A stretch of DNA of 6,909 nucleotides, taken from assembly GCA_007117555.1 (NCBI GenBank), contig SKGI01000124.1, positions 1-6,909 of the forward strand, read 5' to 3'. The position numbers were made by a program, and so were the translations under genes. The notes under the pieces were generated by a model that was not told where the DNA came from, did no database searches, and saw only the letters and a program-made list of their open reading frames with translations. Source of the stretch: Candidatus Izemoplasma sp. GTDB taxonomy: Bacteria; Bacillota_I; Bacilli_A; Izemoplasmatales; Izemoplasmataceae. This document shows, piece by piece, positions 5,842 to 6,909 of the stretch. Every line of letters starts with the position of its first letter. The first letter of the stretch is position 1.

Positions 5842-6909
5842 CTACTCATCTTCTTCGTTTTTGACATCGGCGGACATGGTCCGCACAGTAAGGTATACAC
5901 GTTTAATGCGTCGGTCTTTGATTTCTCTAATCGCAAAGACCAACTCGAGTGTTTCAGGCTCATTTTGATGGTCATAGCTCACTAACGTCTGGTGGATGAT
6001 GTGTTGCATATCGACTTCGGGAATGTCTTCAAAACATTCATAAAGCCAACCACCAAGTGTTTTATCTTCCATCGGAGGACTCCCAAGATTCAGTTCATCG
6101 AATAAATCTTCAAGATTAATATCCGCATTGACCGCATACTCGCCTTCGCCGATAACGTGGATGTGTTCATCGTCCACATCATCGTGTTCATCGTATATTT
6201 CACCGACGAGTTCTTCTAACGCATCTTCCATCGTGACGATGCCGCTTGTGCCCCCAAACTCATCGCTGACAATGGCAATATGGACGTTTTGACGTTGCAA
6301 CGTTTCAATCAACGTATCGACACGCATGGATTTAGAAACGAAAATCGGGCTCTTCATCAATTTACGCACATCGATCGGTTCTTCTTTAAGCATACATGTG
6401 AAAAAATCCCGTTCATTTAAAATGCCGATAATATGGTCTCGATAGCCTTCATATACAGGCAAACGCGAAAACTGATGTTCGAAGAATGTGTCCTTAATTT
6501 CTTCAATGGGCGCATTGATTTCAATCGACACCATGTCAACGCGTGGCGTCATAATTTCATACACTTTACGATCCGATAAATCAAGCACACTTTGCAACAT
6601 TTCAGCTTCATCTTCATCGATGGAACCTTCTTCTTCCATCGTATCGATAATCGTTTCTAACTCATCTTCAGTCACACTGATCATCACACGATTATCCACT
6701 TTAACAAACAACCGTTTGATACCGATAAAAATCATCGTGATAGGTTTAAGAAGTTTAATAATGCCATAAAGCACACCACTGATACTTAAGGCAAGTTTGT
6801 CGGCGTGCATTTTGGCGATACTTTTAGGGATGATCTCCCCAAAAATTAAAATAATCGTCGTCATCACAAACGTATTGAAAATCATGACCAACGTTTCACT
6901 GTCTTGAAA
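5842..6909 (-). CDS. CNNM/CorC-family CBS-domain membrane protein, 5' end outside window
   Basis: The last 355 residues of a hemolysin-C/CorC-like membrane protein, a family linked to magnesium or cation export and tolerance. The frame is open through base 6909, so the start is missing, with probably somewhat under 100 residues of the N-terminal membrane domain. Numbering from the first visible codon: the end of the CNNM (DUF21) domain with GEIIPKS at 24-30 and a final hydrophobic helix near 45-64; an acidic linker (about 80-112); a first CBS domain from MTPRVDMV (about 120-175); a second CBS domain ending in FGGTSGIVTMEDALEELVGEI (about 185-238); an acidic histidine-containing spacer; and a C-terminal CorC_HlyC domain (about 250-345). 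The CBS pair normally binds adenine nucleotides and controls the membrane domain. It is followed at 4 bp by rluB. The older 'hemolysin' label does not imply toxin activity. Confidence 0.93.
   Translation of the reverse strand, partial: FQDSETLVMIFNTFVMTTIILIFGEIIPKSIAKMHADKLALSISGVLYGIIKLLKPITMIFIGIKRLFVKVDNRVMISVTEDELETIIDTMEEEGSIDEDEAEMLQSVLDLSDRKVYEIMTPRVDMVSIEINAPIEEIKDTFFEHQFSRLPVYEGYRDHIIGILNERDFFTCMLKEEPIDVRKLMKSPIFVSKSMRVDTLIETLQRQNVHIAIVSDEFGGTSGIVTMEDALEELVGEIYDEHDDVDDEHIHVIGEGEYAVNADINLEDLFDELNLGSPPMEDKTLGGWLYECFEDIPEVDMQHIIHQTLVSYDHQNEPETLELVFAIREIKDRRIKRVYLTVRTMSADVKNEEDE

Noticed and set aside
5838..5975. A 46-codon N-terminal extension of the RluB reading frame
   Set aside because: It lies entirely within the CNNM coding region, has no resemblance to the S4 domain start, and the enzyme has its normal family length from the ATG at 5837.
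6488..6769. Plus-strand serine-rich open frame opposite the CBS domains
   Set aside because: Its composition is the usual antisense by-product of codons for acidic residues in the CNNM linker, and it is wholly inside a confident gene.

Overview
The window looks like a chromosomal stretch from a low-to-moderate GC Gram-positive bacterium, most likely Bacillota and probably Bacilli-like. The evidence is strong AAGGAG-type ribosome binding sites, consensus sigma-A-type promoters, short hairpin terminators with T runs, and protein families common in that phylum (DUF5058, an RluB-type pseudouridine synthase, a CNNM/CorC-type CBS protein). I cannot name the genus from the sequence alone.

Layout: bases 1 to about 1500 hold an IS1182-type insertion sequence with one intact transposase gene on the plus strand, preceded by a perfect short palindrome and an extended -10 promoter. 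The 142 bp between this gene and the next carry three stacked dyad symmetries that act as terminators between convergent transcription units. All other genes lie on the minus strand. Reading in the direction of transcription from the right edge they are: a CNNM/HlyC-CorC family CBS-domain membrane protein cut by the window edge (6909 to 5842); rluB, 4 bp behind it (5837 to 5094); a 91 bp intergenic region with an unusual set of repeats; an unassigned four-helix membrane protein (5002 to 4493) closed by a compact terminator; and a three-gene operon (4406 to 1565) with its own promoter. That operon encodes a DUF5058 membrane protein, a second polytopic membrane protein, and a membrane-anchored M20 metallohydrolase of the carboxypeptidase S / PM20D1 type.

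The two junctions inside the three-gene operon are both 4-base ATGA stop/start overlaps, so the products are probably made in matched amounts and work together. My inference is a two-subunit permease coupled to an amide-bond hydrolase, handling a peptide or N-acyl amino acid type substrate; no part of that substrate assignment can be read from the sequence. The other notable non-coding signal is upstream of the four-helix protein: three direct GTTAAGT repeats spaced 11 and 10 bp apart, the geometry of an OmpR/PhoB-family response regulator site, next to a 34 bp dyad that would fold as a 14-pair hairpin only in the minus-strand RNA. There is no stretch over 300 bp without a gene.
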